Notes: generated by a model from the letters alone, not told the origin. 64,000 bases of DNA from an uncultured Allorhizobium sp. (GCA_958439205.1 OY288189.1:3983001-4047000), one strand, 5' to 3'; positions 34,384-43,250 are shown, numbered from the stretch's first letter. Numbers and translations: made by a program.

Positions 34384-34424
34384 GACAAGCCGCCTGCGGA
34401 GAGCACCCCCCGCGGCGGCTTGTC
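34384..34424 (-). terminator. Strong hairpin, possible terminator of a minus-strand transcript
   Basis: Perfect 11-bp stem GACAAGCCGCC (34384-34394) / GGCGGCTTGTC (34414-34424), extended by GCGG (34396-34399) / CCGC (34410-34413) with a one-base bulge. Read on the minus strand it is followed by TGTTTCTGC. It lies in the leader of mrp or at the end of an unannotated RNA. Confidence 0.55.
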
Positions 34425-34564
34425 AGGCTGCACCCGTTCACGGGTGTCACGCTACGTCCCCTCTGGACTGACACTGAGAATGCAGGAAGCGTGCCAGACG
34501 CGAATATCCCGCAGCACAGGCGTTTCGGCCTGTGGAGGATCTCAAAAGCTGGAGGGGATGGCGT

Positions 34565-34592
34565 GAAAAAGGGCGGCGCCGCAGCGGGCCGC
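34565..34592 (-). terminator. Terminator of the LuxR-type gene
   Basis: Minus-strand stem GCGGC (34588-34592) / GCCGC (34573-34577) with a 10-nt GC-rich loop, followed by CCTTTTTCACG (T-run at 34566-34570), 25 bp after the stop codon. Confidence 0.6.
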
Positions 34593-34616
34593 ACAAAAAA
34601 GCACCAGCGTTTACAC

Positions 34617-35354
34617 TTACTTGATCAAGCCGAGGCGCAGGGCCTTGGCGACCGCCTGGGTGCGGTTCACCGCGTCCAGCTTCTTGGTGGCGCGGTTCAG
34701 GTAGTGGTTGATCGTGTGTTCCGAGAGCGTCAGGATCTCGGCGATCTCGACGCTGGTCTTGCCGGCTGCAGTCCAGTTGAGGCAGTCGAGCTCGCGATCG
34801 GTCAGCATGTCGCTGTTGCGGCTGTCCATCTCGCGGATTTCAGCGAGACGGTTGAAGACATGCGCGGCGATATAGGCGAGCTGCATCATCTCCAGCGTGT
34901 CGAAAAGCTCGCGGTCACCGATAAACGAGACGGCGCCGCGTGCGCCGGTGGCATCATGAACCGGGAAATAAGCACCGCGGGTCATACGGAAACGGTGGAA
35001 GAGCGCCTTTGAGACCTCACCCGACTTGGGATCGCGCTGCGTTGCAACGTCGTCGATGTCGAACCGCAGCGGAATGGAGGCGCGGCGCAGATGGGCGAGC
35101 ACCGGGCTGCCGGACAGAAGCGCCACCTGATCGAATTCGGTCAGCAGATCGGCGGGCCAGTTGGTGATGATCGAGCTGCTGCCGAGTTCCTGGGCGGTTG
35201 CGCCGGGCATGTTCAGCACCATGAAGGCGCGGGCACCATAAAGCTCGGTCACGCGTTTCATGAAACGGAAGACGTCGAACTGGGTCTTGAAGCCCTTCAC
35301 ATCCGTGATCAGGCCTTCGACGCGTGCAGATGTTGCGATATCCGGGGTCGTCAT
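34617..35354 (-). CDS. LuxR-family transcriptional regulator (solo)
   Basis: 245 residues. N-terminal autoinducer-binding-like domain (to about 165) and C-terminal LuxR HTH: LTDRELDCLNWTAAGKTSVE, ILTLSEHTINHYLNRATKKL and QAVAKALRLGLI. There is no luxI homologue nearby. In the ligand domain the usual Trp-x3-Tyr and Asp-Pro pairs of AHL receptors are replaced (NWPADLLTEF and GSPVLAHL), so AHL binding by the standard contacts is doubtful. ATG 35354 is preferred with AGGA 10 bases upstream; GTG 35363 is an alternative. Divergent from the SMP-30 gene across 354 bp. VisN/VisR- or AvhR-like function is possible but not decidable here. Confidence 0.87.
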   Translation of the reverse strand: MTTPDIATSARVEGLITDVKGFKTQFDVFRFMKRVTELYGARAFMVLNMPGATAQELGSSSIITNWPADLLTEFDQVALLSGSPVLAHLRRASIPLRFDIDDVATQRDPKSGEVSKALFHRFRMTRGAYFPVHDATGARGAVSFIGDRELFDTLEMMQLAYIAAHVFNRLAEIREMDSRNSDMLTDRELDCLNWTAAGKTSVEIAEILTLSEHTINHYLNRATKKLDAVNRTQAVAKALRLGLIK

Positions 35355-35708
35355 CACATCCACGTCCTGACCGGGTTACCGGCCATGATTATCGGGGAGA
35401 TTGTCCAAGACGTGTTCGTCAATTTCTGCTTCACCTGACATTGGCCAAGATCGGGACCGCGTGGCGAAACTTGAGCTTCCACCAATCTCTCCGAACCCGC
35501 ATAGGTAATTCTTCTTCGGACCTGCATAGAGAATGAGTGAGGAACACCCAAAGGCGATACCATCGCCGAATCTGTTCCCTTGGGTTGCCGAAGCATAGAC
35601 TTGTAAAGCGCCAAGGGTCCAGATACCCCATGAATTTTACCGTAAACCCCTGTCTGCGACGTTAGTCGCACGACAAGGTCAAAATGAATAGCGACAAGGA
35701 GGACATCC
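35355..35708. other. 354-bp divergent regulatory region
   Basis: No gene is supported between the LuxR-type gene and the SMP-30 gene. Candidate sites: a perfect 6-bp inverted repeat TGCGAC/GTCGCA (35655-35660 / 35665-35670, spacer GTTA), 39 bp before the SMP-30 start, and three direct copies of GCATAG (35499-35504, 35524-35529, 35593-35598), each preceded by a CCGAA- or CGGA-like piece. An AAGGAGG Shine-Dalgarno is at 35697-35703. Confidence 0.5.
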
Positions 35709-36593
35709 GTGATCTCAACCGTAAGCTTCAACGGCAGAATGCTCACCGAAGAGGTGATGGAACTGGGTGAAGGCCCGGCCTACGATCCGGTCTCGGGTTC
35801 GCTCTTCTGGTTCGACATTCTCGGCAAGACACTGTGCGAACTGGATGTCGAGGGCGGACAGCTCAAGAAGCACGCCCTGCCCTTCCTCGGCAGTGTGATC
35901 GCGGTGATCGACGACAAGCGCCAGCTGATCGCCTCCGATCAGGGGCTGTTCCTGCGCGACAGCGCAAGCGGCACGCTGTCTTCCTATGCCGCCATCGAGG
36001 ACAAGCCGCAGAACCGTTCGAATGACGGGCGCGTGCATCCGAGTGGCTCGCTCTGGATCGGCACGATGAGCCGGACGGCGGAGACCGGTGCGGGCGCGAT
36101 CTATCATGTGAGCGGCACGACGGTGACGAAGGTCTTCGATGCGGTCAGCATCCCCAACGGTATCTGCTTCTCGCCGGATGGCTCGGTTGGCTATTTCAAC
36201 GATTCCAAGGTCAATCACATGATGCGGGTCGCACTCGATCCGGCGACGGGCCTTCCGGTCGCTGCACCCACCGTCTTCATCGACCAGTCGCAGCGACAGG
36301 GTGTCATCGACGGATCGGTTGTCGATCTCGAAGGCACGATCTGGAACTCGAACTGGGATGGCGGCGCTGTCGATCGTTACGCCCCGGACGGCCGGCATAT
36401 TGCCCGCTATGCAGCACCGGTTCGTCGCCCGACATGCCCTGCCTTTTATGGCAAGGCGCTCGACCGGCTTGCCATCACCTCCTGCTGGGAGGGGCTCAGC
36501 GACGAGGAGCGCGCCGAGGACAAACTGGCGGGCTTGACCTTCGACCTCGGCGTCACCGTCAAGGGAAAACCGGAGCCGCTGTTCAAGCTCTGA
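35709..36593 (+). CDS. SMP-30/gluconolactonase/LRE family protein
   Basis: 294 residues, six-bladed beta-propeller metal-dependent lactonase of the SMP-30 family (gluconolactonase-like, hydrolysing sugar lactones). Metal-site and family motifs: LGEGPAYDPVSGSLFWFDI with the Glu ligand near residue 19, NDGRVHPSGSLWIGTM near 107, PNGICFSPDGSVGYFND near 150, and DGSVVDLEGTIWNSNWDGG near 201. GTG 35709 is the start, with AAGGAGG at proper distance. Divergent from the LuxR-type gene. The substrate is unknown. Confidence 0.92.
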   Translation: MISTVSFNGRMLTEEVMELGEGPAYDPVSGSLFWFDILGKTLCELDVEGGQLKKHALPFLGSVIAVIDDKRQLIASDQGLFLRDSASGTLSSYAAIEDKPQNRSNDGRVHPSGSLWIGTMSRTAETGAGAIYHVSGTTVTKVFDAVSIPNGICFSPDGSVGYFNDSKVNHMMRVALDPATGLPVAAPTVFIDQSQRQGVIDGSVVDLEGTIWNSNWDGGAVDRYAPDGRHIARYAAPVRRPTCPAFYGKALDRLAITSCWEGLSDEERAEDKLAGLTFDLGVTVKGKPEPLFKL

Positions 36594-36805
36594 CACGCGC
36601 GCCACGCAGCATGAGCGGGGTCGCAAGCGGCCCCGCAAACCAGTTTTCCGGCTTTTTGTTCCGGTCGATCTGCTAAAATATTCAAGGACTAACGGGCGGA
36701 ACGATCATGGCCGCCGGACATTTTCCTCTCGAACCGACGCCGCCGAGCCACTCAATGCGAGGCAGCGTCAGTCGCAGACCATCTCAGAGGAAAGGTAGGT
36801 CCACC

Positions 36806-37498
36806 ATGAACAAGTCCTTCAAGACGCTCGCCGCCGCCGTACTGCTCGGCTCGACCGCAATCGCTCCGTTCGCCGTCGCCCAGGATGCCACCCCGGGTGC
36901 AACCACCACGCCGCCGGCCGCTACCGGCACGGCACCGGCTGGTACAGTCGCTCCTGACGCCACCACTGGCGCCGCTTCCGGTACCATGGGCGCCACCGCT
37001 GCAGCGGGCACCGCCACGTATCTGACCGAACAGGCCGAGAACCACATTTCTGTGGCCGACTTCATGGGTCAGGCAATCTACACTGCCGACAACCAGTCGA
37101 TCGGTGACATCAACGACCTGCTCGTTGATCGCGAAGGTGGCGTTGTCGCAGCCGTAGTTGGCGTTGGCGGCTTCCTCGGCATCGGCGAAAAGAATGTCGC
37201 CGTTCCGTTTGAAAACATCACCATCACCCGCGTGGTTGATGATGCAGACGCCATGACCACGACCGATGGTACGGCAACGACCGGCACTTCGACGACAACC
37301 ACGACAACGACGGCTACCACCGACAACACCGCAACCAACGCGGAAGAAGTCGCTGATGCCGAAGTTCGTCTGACGACGACCGAAACCGCAGACAGCCTGC
37401 GCAACGCTCCCGAGTTCCGCACTCTGGACGACCAGGCGGCTGATGCCGGCACAATGGGTACCACTGACGGCACCACCACCTCGTCCACGGATAACTAA
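36806..37498 (+). CDS. Secreted PRC-barrel domain protein with Thr/Ala-rich linkers
   Basis: 230 residues. Signal peptide (FKTLAAAVLLGSTAIAPFAVAQ), an Ala/Thr/Pro-rich stretch to about 70, one PRC-barrel (ISVADFMGQAIYTADNQSIG near 83-102, then INDLLVDREGGVVAAVVGVGGFLGIGEKNVAVP), and a C-terminal low-complexity Thr-rich tail. Rhizobial proteins of this type are periplasmic and linked to stress adaptation; the function is not known. ATG 36806 has AAAGG upstream. A strong terminator follows. Confidence 0.85.
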   Translation: MNKSFKTLAAAVLLGSTAIAPFAVAQDATPGATTTPPAATGTAPAGTVAPDATTGAASGTMGATAAAGTATYLTEQAENHISVADFMGQAIYTADNQSIGDINDLLVDREGGVVAAVVGVGGFLGIGEKNVAVPFENITITRVVDDADAMTTTDGTATTGTSTTTTTTTATTDNTATNAEEVADAEVRLTTTETADSLRNAPEFRTLDDQAADAGTMGTTDGTTTSSTDN

Positions 37499-37531
37499 TC
37501 CGGATACGAGGGACGTGTTACAGTCCTGACG

Positions 37532-37560
37532 GGCGGCGCTTCGGCGCCGCCTTTTCGTTT
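37532..37560 (+). terminator. Terminator of the PRC-barrel gene
   Basis: Perfect 8-bp stem GGCGGCGC (37532-37539) / GCGCCGCC (37544-37551) with a TTCG tetraloop and TTTTCGTTT after it. It can serve the convergent GGDEF-EAL gene too. Confidence 0.88.
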
Positions 37561-37576
37561 GCGTAGATTTCAGGGA

Positions 37577-38938
37577 TCAGGCGGTGGCGCGGTCGACGAG
37601 CGCGAAGTCGTGATGGTTCTCGGCGAGGTAACGCAGGGTCGCGGCGGCATCGACGGGCTTGCCGAAATAATAGCCCTGCCCCATGCCGCAGCCGAGTTCG
37701 CGCAACTTCCGGGCTTCGGCATCCGTCTCGATGCCTTCTGCCACGACTTCGAGATCCAGGCCCTCGCACATGCTGACGATGGCCTTGATGATATGCTCGG
37801 AGGTGCGATCCGTGGTGATGGCCGAGACGAAGGCGCGGTCGATCTTCACCTTGTCGAAGGTGAATTCCCGCAAGCGCCCAAGGCTCGACTGTCCCGTGCC
37901 GAAGTCATCCAGCGAGATGCGGATGCCGGCATCCTTCAGTTCCTTGATGATCCGCCGGGCCGTATCGGCCGAGGACATGACAGCCGTTTCCGTGATTTCG
38001 AGCTCCAGCCGTCGCGGGTCGAAACCGACGCTGTTGAGGATGGAGAGCGTGTTGAAGGACGTCCTCAGATCCATGAGCTGGACCGAGGAGAGGTTGAAGG
38101 AGAGGAAGAGATCACGCGGCCAGGCAAGCGTTGCTTCGGCAGCCTTGCGGAGCAGTGTTTCCGACAGGGTATCGATGAAGCCCCGCTCTTCTGCCAGCGG
38201 CACGAAGACGGCCGGTGAGACGAAACCGAGATCCGGATCGATCCATCGGGCAAGCGCTTCGAAGCCGACGACGCGGTTGTCGCGCAGGCGCACGATCGGC
38301 TGGAAATGCACGTCGACCGTATCATTGATGATGGCGTTGCGCAGCGCCTGTTCGAGCTGCGTCGCCTGCTTCATCTCCTGCGCGATCTCGCGGGAATAGA
38401 CGGTGATCTGGCCGCGGCCACGGCGCTTGGACCGATAGAGAGCGGTCTCGGCGCTCTTCATCAGCTCCTCGAAATCCTCCCCTGCAAAGGGATAGACGGC
38501 GAAGCCGAGGGATGCGGAGAGGCGCACATTTCGGTCGCCCAGATCGTAAGGGGCGGAAAGCACATCCTTGATCAGCTGGCCTGCACGCTCGGCGCCCAGG
38601 CGCTCGAAGACCAGCGGCAGCACGATCGCAAATTCGTCGCCATCATGTCGCGTGACGATTGCCCCATCGGGCACGCAGGCCTTGAGGCGGTGTGCGACCT
38701 GGCAGAGGATCTCGTCGCCGGAGGCCTGGCCGAAGAGATCGTTGATCGGCTTGAAGCCATCGAGATTGACGATGCCGACGGTGAAAGGTGCAGGATCTGC
38801 AGCGCGGTCGGCGGCGAGCTGGCGCACCTTATCGCCCAGCCTGTGGCGGTTGCCGAGGCCGGTCAATCGATCGGTATAGCCTGTCGTCTTCTGGTCGCCT
38901 TGGCCATGCGGCTCAGGCGCTCGTCCGGCGGGACCCAT
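37577..38938 (-). CDS. GGDEF-EAL protein (likely c-di-GMP phosphodiesterase)
   Basis: 453 residues, no TM or sensor domain. The GGDEF domain starts almost at the N-terminus (TDRLTGLGN near 22-30); its signature is RHDGDEF near 97-103, with Asp for the first Gly, and no RxxD inhibitory site in front. Cyclase activity is therefore doubtful. The EAL domain is intact: GFEALARW near 225, SFNLSS, ELEITETAVM, SLDDFGTG, KVKIDRAFV and AEGIETDAE, so hydrolysis of c-di-GMP is expected. ATG 38938 with AGGA seven bases upstream. The PAS-REC gene lies 111 bp upstream on the same strand and could feed signals into it. Confidence 0.9.
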   Translation of the reverse strand: MGPAGRAPEPHGQGDQKTTGYTDRLTGLGNRHRLGDKVRQLAADRAADPAPFTVGIVNLDGFKPINDLFGQASGDEILCQVAHRLKACVPDGAIVTRHDGDEFAIVLPLVFERLGAERAGQLIKDVLSAPYDLGDRNVRLSASLGFAVYPFAGEDFEELMKSAETALYRSKRRGRGQITVYSREIAQEMKQATQLEQALRNAIINDTVDVHFQPIVRLRDNRVVGFEALARWIDPDLGFVSPAVFVPLAEERGFIDTLSETLLRKAAEATLAWPRDLFLSFNLSSVQLMDLRTSFNTLSILNSVGFDPRRLELEITETAVMSSADTARRIIKELKDAGIRISLDDFGTGQSSLGRLREFTFDKVKIDRAFVSAITTDRTSEHIIKAIVSMCEGLDLEVVAEGIETDAEARKLRELGCGMGQGYYFGKPVDAAATLRYLAENHHDFALVDRATA

Positions 38939-39049
38939 TCATGCTTCCTGGTACGGTTCCTTGCACGTGCCAGAATGGGTCTAAAACATTAAAATAATCA
39001 TATCGATACTGCGGAAGGCGGCTCTCTGCCCTCCCCAAAAATCGGGTAA

Positions 39050-40867
39050 TCAGGCGCTGGACGCAAGCCTTGCAATGTCCGGCACAAGGCGTCGGATCGC
39101 CTGATCCACGACATCCGGGCTGAGCGGCTTGAGGATGACATCGTTCATGCCGGAGGCAAAACAGGCCTCGCGGTCGCGATCGAAAGCCTGGGCAAGCACG
39201 CCGATGATCGGCGTCTGTAGGCTCACGTCCTCGGGCGACTGGCGGATCCGGCGCGCGGCCTCGAAACCATTGATACCCGGCAGCGTGACATCCATGAGGA
39301 TGATCGCGGGGTTCAATTCCGCTCGTAGCCGAACGGCCGTCTCTCCATCTGCGCAGATCCGGTAGGCAAAGCCGAGACCTTCTAGGATCTGCGAGAAAAC
39401 GATCTGGTTGATTTCGTTGTCTTCGGCGACAAGGACGAGCGACGACGTCGACGGCGCGGCAGGCTGCGGCGCAGAGGCTGCCTTCGACACACCAGCCGGG
39501 GCAACCCCGGGCGCTGCTGCAGGCTCCTCTTCGGTGGTGATCTCCCAATCGTCGGTCGGCATCGGCGGCTGGCGCAGCGCGGTCAACCGGTCAAGGACGC
39601 TGAAGGCAAGGTCGCTCGCGATGTCGAAGACCGGCAAGGTGATGTAGTCGACATCAACCGCCTGCAGGAGTTCAAGGCACCGCATATCGAGGTCGACATC
39701 GACAATCGCGAGGTCGATGACAACGCCTACCGATTGCGCCACCGTCAGGAAGGCGTCGAGCTCAGACTGATCGCGGACGCAGCAGCTATCGAGGCCGAGG
39801 AGTTGCAGGATGTCGAGCGCTCTTGCCTCGAAGTCGCGGTCGGCAGTGACGAGAAGGGCCTTCCGTCCATTCAGGCGGCCATCGATCAGGCTGTGACCGG
39901 CGCCCTCATCGCGTGATGGGGCTTCAAATGCTGCCTCCTGAGAGGCCGGCCGGTCAGCAGCGCCACCGACCTCACCGAGACTTGCCACCACCAGATAGCG
40001 CCCCGGCTTGCCGACGCGCTGGACATGAACAAGGATCGGGCGCGGCGGGTCTCCGTAAAGCCGCATCGGGAGGGTGAGCGAAGATGTGACGCCGGTGTCC
40101 AATACGTGGCGCGACACAGTCACGAGCCGTTCGGCGACATCCGGTTCAAACAGTGTCGCGATCGTGCCGCCGAGCGCATTGTCAGTGCCCACCGAGGTGG
40201 CCGAGCAAAAGACCTTGTTGACGGCCACGAGCTGGAGATTGCGATCCTGGACGAAGACAGGATGGGCAAGATTGTCGAGGATTTCCTCGGTGAGCTGGAC
40301 GCGCTCGATATCCGCACGCCACTGCTCCTCCCGGCGCTTCTGCTCGGTGATATCTGTCATCACGCAGAAGCCGAAACCGGATGGCAGCCGACGCTTGGAG
40401 AACTTGGTCCAGCGCTTGTCGTCGTCGCAGGCCTGGATCTCGTAGCGTTCCTTCCAATGGGCGGCGATCTGGCGGGTCAGCCATTCCTCGCGGCTGAGTG
40501 CGGCACCGTCGGCCTGGCCGCTGGCAGCATGGCGCAGGCCGAGGTCATATGCGGCTCCGAGGATATCCCTCAGGCGCGAACCGGGCTCGAAGAAAGGAGC
40601 CGGCAAAGGCAGGAACTGGCGGGCGCTGCGGCTTGCGAAGATCAGGTGATCGTTGCGATCATAAACGATGAAGGCCGAGGAAAAGGCCTCCGACACGGCG
40701 TCCAGCAGGGCAGCGTCGAGAGCGGTCTCGGCCGACGAATTGTCGGGCCCCTGCCGTCGCTTGTCCTGGCCGGGGGCCTGTGGAAACTCGCTCACACTGC
40801 TGCCTCTAGGAACCTCGCCATCCGCAGACGACGAGAATTTGGGGGGCTGATGCCATGATGGAGACAT
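39050..40867 (-). CDS. PAS-PAS-REC response regulator without kinase core
   Basis: About 605 residues, cytoplasmic. PAS 1 near 55-175 (SSAFIVYDRNDHLIFASRSA), PAS 2 near 190-300 (PVFVQDRNLQLVAVNKVF), a degenerate receiver-like domain near 335-430 (KALLVTADRDFEARALDIL, LAIVDVDLD), an Ala/Pro linker, and a receiver at 476-600 with E482-D483, phospho-acceptor D526 (ILMDVTLPGINGF) and K580 (DVILKPLSPD). The usual Thr/Ser of the receiver is Leu558 (GVLAQ). No HisKA or HATPase_c is present. A GTG at 40795 with GAGG in front is an alternative start. It is paired with the GGDEF-EAL gene downstream and divergent from mutL. Confidence 0.85.
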   Translation of the reverse strand: MSPSWHQPPKFSSSADGEVPRGSSVSEFPQAPGQDKRRQGPDNSSAETALDAALLDAVSEAFSSAFIVYDRNDHLIFASRSARQFLPLPAPFFEPGSRLRDILGAAYDLGLRHAASGQADGAALSREEWLTRQIAAHWKERYEIQACDDDKRWTKFSKRRLPSGFGFCVMTDITEQKRREEQWRADIERVQLTEEILDNLAHPVFVQDRNLQLVAVNKVFCSATSVGTDNALGGTIATLFEPDVAERLVTVSRHVLDTGVTSSLTLPMRLYGDPPRPILVHVQRVGKPGRYLVVASLGEVGGAADRPASQEAAFEAPSRDEGAGHSLIDGRLNGRKALLVTADRDFEARALDILQLLGLDSCCVRDQSELDAFLTVAQSVGVVIDLAIVDVDLDMRCLELLQAVDVDYITLPVFDIASDLAFSVLDRLTALRQPPMPTDDWEITTEEEPAAAPGVAPAGVSKAASAPQPAAPSTSSLVLVAEDNEINQIVFSQILEGLGFAYRICADGETAVRLRAELNPAIILMDVTLPGINGFEAARRIRQSPEDVSLQTPIIGVLAQAFDRDREACFASGMNDVILKPLSPDVVDQAIRRLVPDIARLASSA

Positions 40868-41074
40868 GCCGGACCGCGTTCCAGGCAGGGAGATATGCGA
40901 GGGACACTCCGGCCCGTATCCTCATTCCACCGCCAGCAGACCTGCTGAAGAGACATTGCAAGTCATTGTTCAAACTAGAGACATTCCGTTAAAGCCCGCT
41001 TAATGATGGGCATGGCGACCACCGCGATACGATTTCGTCTTTCGTCGGAGCTCCGAATCCGGGAAAATGGCCAC

Positions 41075-42922
41075 ATGATCATCAAGCAACTCTCTGAGAC
41101 CCTCATCAACCAGATCGCCGCCGGCGAAGTCATCGAACGACCGGCCAGTGCAGCGAAGGAACTGATCGAGAATGCGATCGACGCAGGTGCTACCCGCATC
41201 GAGGTGGCGACGGCCGGCGGCGGCAAGACGCTGTTGCGGGTCATCGACAATGGTTGCGGCATGGGTCCTGAGGATCTGGCGCTCGCCATCCGCCGGCATT
41301 GCACATCGAAACTCAGCGAAACGCTGTTCGACATCCGCTCGCTCGGCTTTCGCGGCGAGGCCCTGCCCTCGATCGGTTCGGTCGCGAAGCTGACCATCAC
41401 CAGCCGTCCCGCTGGTGCCGACAGCGGTGCGGAGATTGCAGTCGTCGGCGGCAAGGTGGGGGATGTCAGGCCGGCAGCTGCCAATCCGGGCACGACGGTC
41501 GAAGTGCGCGACCTGTTCTTCGCCACACCGGCGCGGCTCAAGTTCATGAAAACGGAGAAGGCTGAAGCGGGTGCGATCAGCGAGATTGTCAAGCGGATGG
41601 CGATCGCCTTTCCGGCAATCCGCTTCGTGCTCTCAGGGACCGACCGCTCGACGCTCGAATTTCCCGGCACCGGCGACGATCATCTGGCGCGCATCGCGCA
41701 GGTGCTGGGGGCCGATTTCAAGGACAATGCGATCGAACTCGATGCCGAGCGCGAGGATGTGCGGCTGACCGGCTTTGCCGGCGTGCCGACCTTCAACCGG
41801 GGCAATTCTGCCCATCAATATGCCTTCGTCAACGGACGCCCGGTGCAGGACAAGCAGATCCTGTCGGCTATTCGCGGTGCCTATGCCGAGACGATCCCGC
41901 AGGGTCGTTATCCGGTAGCCGTGTTGTCTTTGACGCTCGACCCGGCGCTCGTCGACGTCAACGTGCATCCGGCGAAATCGGATGTACGCTTCCGCGATCC
42001 GGCGCTGGTGCGCGGCCTGATCGTCGGGGCCATACGGCAATCCCTTCAGCGCGAGGGCGACCGGGCGGCAACGACAGGTGCCGGCGGCATGCTGCGCGCC
42101 TTCCGCCCCGGCTTCTCACCGCAGCCGGCCCAGGCGTGGTCACCGGCGAGTTCGCCATCGCGGCCTCTCTATGGGGCCGCGCCGAGCTTTGGCGGCGGGT
42201 TTGCGGCGGCTGCTGCACCGGCTGCGCACGGTTTCGGCGAGGCGGCGCAGGCTGTTTTCGACAGCCTCACCGTACCAACGGCCCGAAGCGAACCGATCCC
42301 CTCCCCCGCCCCTCAGAGCGCTTCCGTCGAGGCGATCGCAAGCTATCCGCTCGGTGCTGCGCGGGCGCAGGTGCATGCCAATTACATCGTGGCACAGACG
42401 GAGGACGGTCTCGTGATCGTCGACCAGCATGCGGCTCATGAGCGGCTGGTGTTCGAGCAGATGCGGAAGGCGCTCACCGGTCGGCGGCTTCCCTCACAGG
42501 GGCTTTTGATCCCCGAGATCGTCGACCTGCCGGAAGAGGATTGCGATCGGCTGATGACGCATGCGACAAGCCTGGAGCATTTGGGACTGGCGATCGAGCG
42601 CTTTGGACCTGGGGCGATTGCGGTGCGCGAGACACCGGCAATGCTCGGCGAGATGGATGCGACCCAGCTCGTGCGCGACCTTGCCGACGAGATCGCCGAA
42701 TGGGATACGGCCGACCGGCTGTCAGCCAAGCTGGAGCATGTGGCGGCGACCATGGCCTGCCACGGGTCCGTCCGCTCGGGACGGCGGCTGCGGGTCGAGG
42801 AGATGAACGCGCTTTTGCGCCAGATGGAGCAGACGCCGGGTTCGGGTCAGTGTAATCACGGGCGGCCGACTTATGTGGAGCTCAAGCTCTCCGATATCGA
42901 ACGGCTGTTCGGACGGAGCTGA
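41075..42922 (+). CDS. mutL: DNA mismatch repair protein MutL
   Basis: ATPase that couples MutS mismatch recognition to downstream steps. 615 residues. Standard N-terminal GHKL motifs: IKQLSETLINQIAAGEVIERP, KELIENAIDAGA, DNGCGM and GFRGEALPSI. A Pro/Ala-rich linker lies near 350-420 and the C-terminal dimerisation domain contains VDQHAAHERLVFEQM and ATMACHGSVRSG, as in methyl-independent MutL endonucleases; QCNHGRPTYVEL is at the end. ATG 41075 is chosen as it opens directly into the first motif; the upstream in-frame ATGs at 41003-41014 lack support. Confidence 0.97.
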   Translation: MIIKQLSETLINQIAAGEVIERPASAAKELIENAIDAGATRIEVATAGGGKTLLRVIDNGCGMGPEDLALAIRRHCTSKLSETLFDIRSLGFRGEALPSIGSVAKLTITSRPAGADSGAEIAVVGGKVGDVRPAAANPGTTVEVRDLFFATPARLKFMKTEKAEAGAISEIVKRMAIAFPAIRFVLSGTDRSTLEFPGTGDDHLARIAQVLGADFKDNAIELDAEREDVRLTGFAGVPTFNRGNSAHQYAFVNGRPVQDKQILSAIRGAYAETIPQGRYPVAVLSLTLDPALVDVNVHPAKSDVRFRDPALVRGLIVGAIRQSLQREGDRAATTGAGGMLRAFRPGFSPQPAQAWSPASSPSRPLYGAAPSFGGGFAAAAAPAAHGFGEAAQAVFDSLTVPTARSEPIPSPAPQSASVEAIASYPLGAARAQVHANYIVAQTEDGLVIVDQHAAHERLVFEQMRKALTGRRLPSQGLLIPEIVDLPEEDCDRLMTHATSLEHLGLAIERFGPGAIAVRETPAMLGEMDATQLVRDLADEIAEWDTADRLSAKLEHVAATMACHGSVRSGRRLRVEEMNALLRQMEQTPGSGQCNHGRPTYVELKLSDIERLFGRS

Positions 42923-43016
42923 GCGTGCCACGCACGGGTTTTGACGCGAGCCATCTTTCATTCGCCGGGAGGGCGCTGTATTGCAGTTCCGTGACACGCG
43001 GCGCAGGAGAAGAGTG

Positions 43017-43247
43017 ATGAACCGTTTCGAAGGCGGCGGAAACCGCGAAGCCAAGATCCGCTATCTTGATGCCGATTTCCAGATCCTGACGCCGGGGACC
43101 TTCGTTACCTGCGCGATCACCGGGCGCCCTGTGCTGGTCGACGAACTGAAATATTGGAGCGTCGCGCGGCAGGAAGCCTATGTGGATGCCGCCGCTTCGC
43201 TGGAAGCGGAAAAGCGCGCCGGCGCGCTTCCCAACCAGCGCCGCTGA
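43017..43247 (+). CDS. DUF2093 domain protein
   Basis: 76 residues. Matches the DUF2093 family of alphaproteobacteria: IRYLDADFQILTPGTFVTCAITG near 14-36, LKYWSVARQEAYVDAAASLE near 44-63. Function unknown. ATG 43017 has AGGAGAAGAG directly upstream. It sits between mutL and lpxK, a context common in rhizobia, and converges on lpxK with 3 bp between stops. Confidence 0.9.
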   Translation: MNRFEGGGNREAKIRYLDADFQILTPGTFVTCAITGRPVLVDELKYWSVARQEAYVDAAASLEAEKRAGALPNQRR

Positions 43248-43250
43248 GCC

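Larger units (their letters stand above)
34272..34616. other. 345-bp intergenic region with several hairpins
   Basis: Between mrp (minus, starts 34271) and the LuxR-type gene (minus, ends 34617) no gene is supported. It contains, left to right, the long hairpin 34384-34424, a 6-bp stem CACCCG/CGGGTG (34431-34436 / 34441-34446), a 7-bp stem CACAGGC/GCCTGTG (34515-34521 / 34528-34534), and the terminator at 34565-34592. On the minus strand the transcript would contain CCTCC motifs (near 34536 and 34552), as in anti-Shine-Dalgarno small RNAs. A small RNA is possible but unproven. Confidence 0.5.

Noticed and set aside
35354..35746. Minus-strand open frames in the LuxR/SMP-30 intergenic region
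   Set aside because: No ribosome binding site, no recognisable domain, and they overlap the SMP-30 start; treated as noncoding.
37261..37345. Repeated ACC/ACG triplets that look like a short tandem repeat
   Set aside because: It is a low-complexity coding segment for threonines in the PRC-barrel protein, not a CRISPR or noncoding repeat.
38939..39049. Frameshift joining the PAS-REC and GGDEF-EAL genes into one protein
   Set aside because: The GGDEF-EAL gene has its own ribosome binding site and the 111-bp gap contains stops; no evidence for one reading frame.
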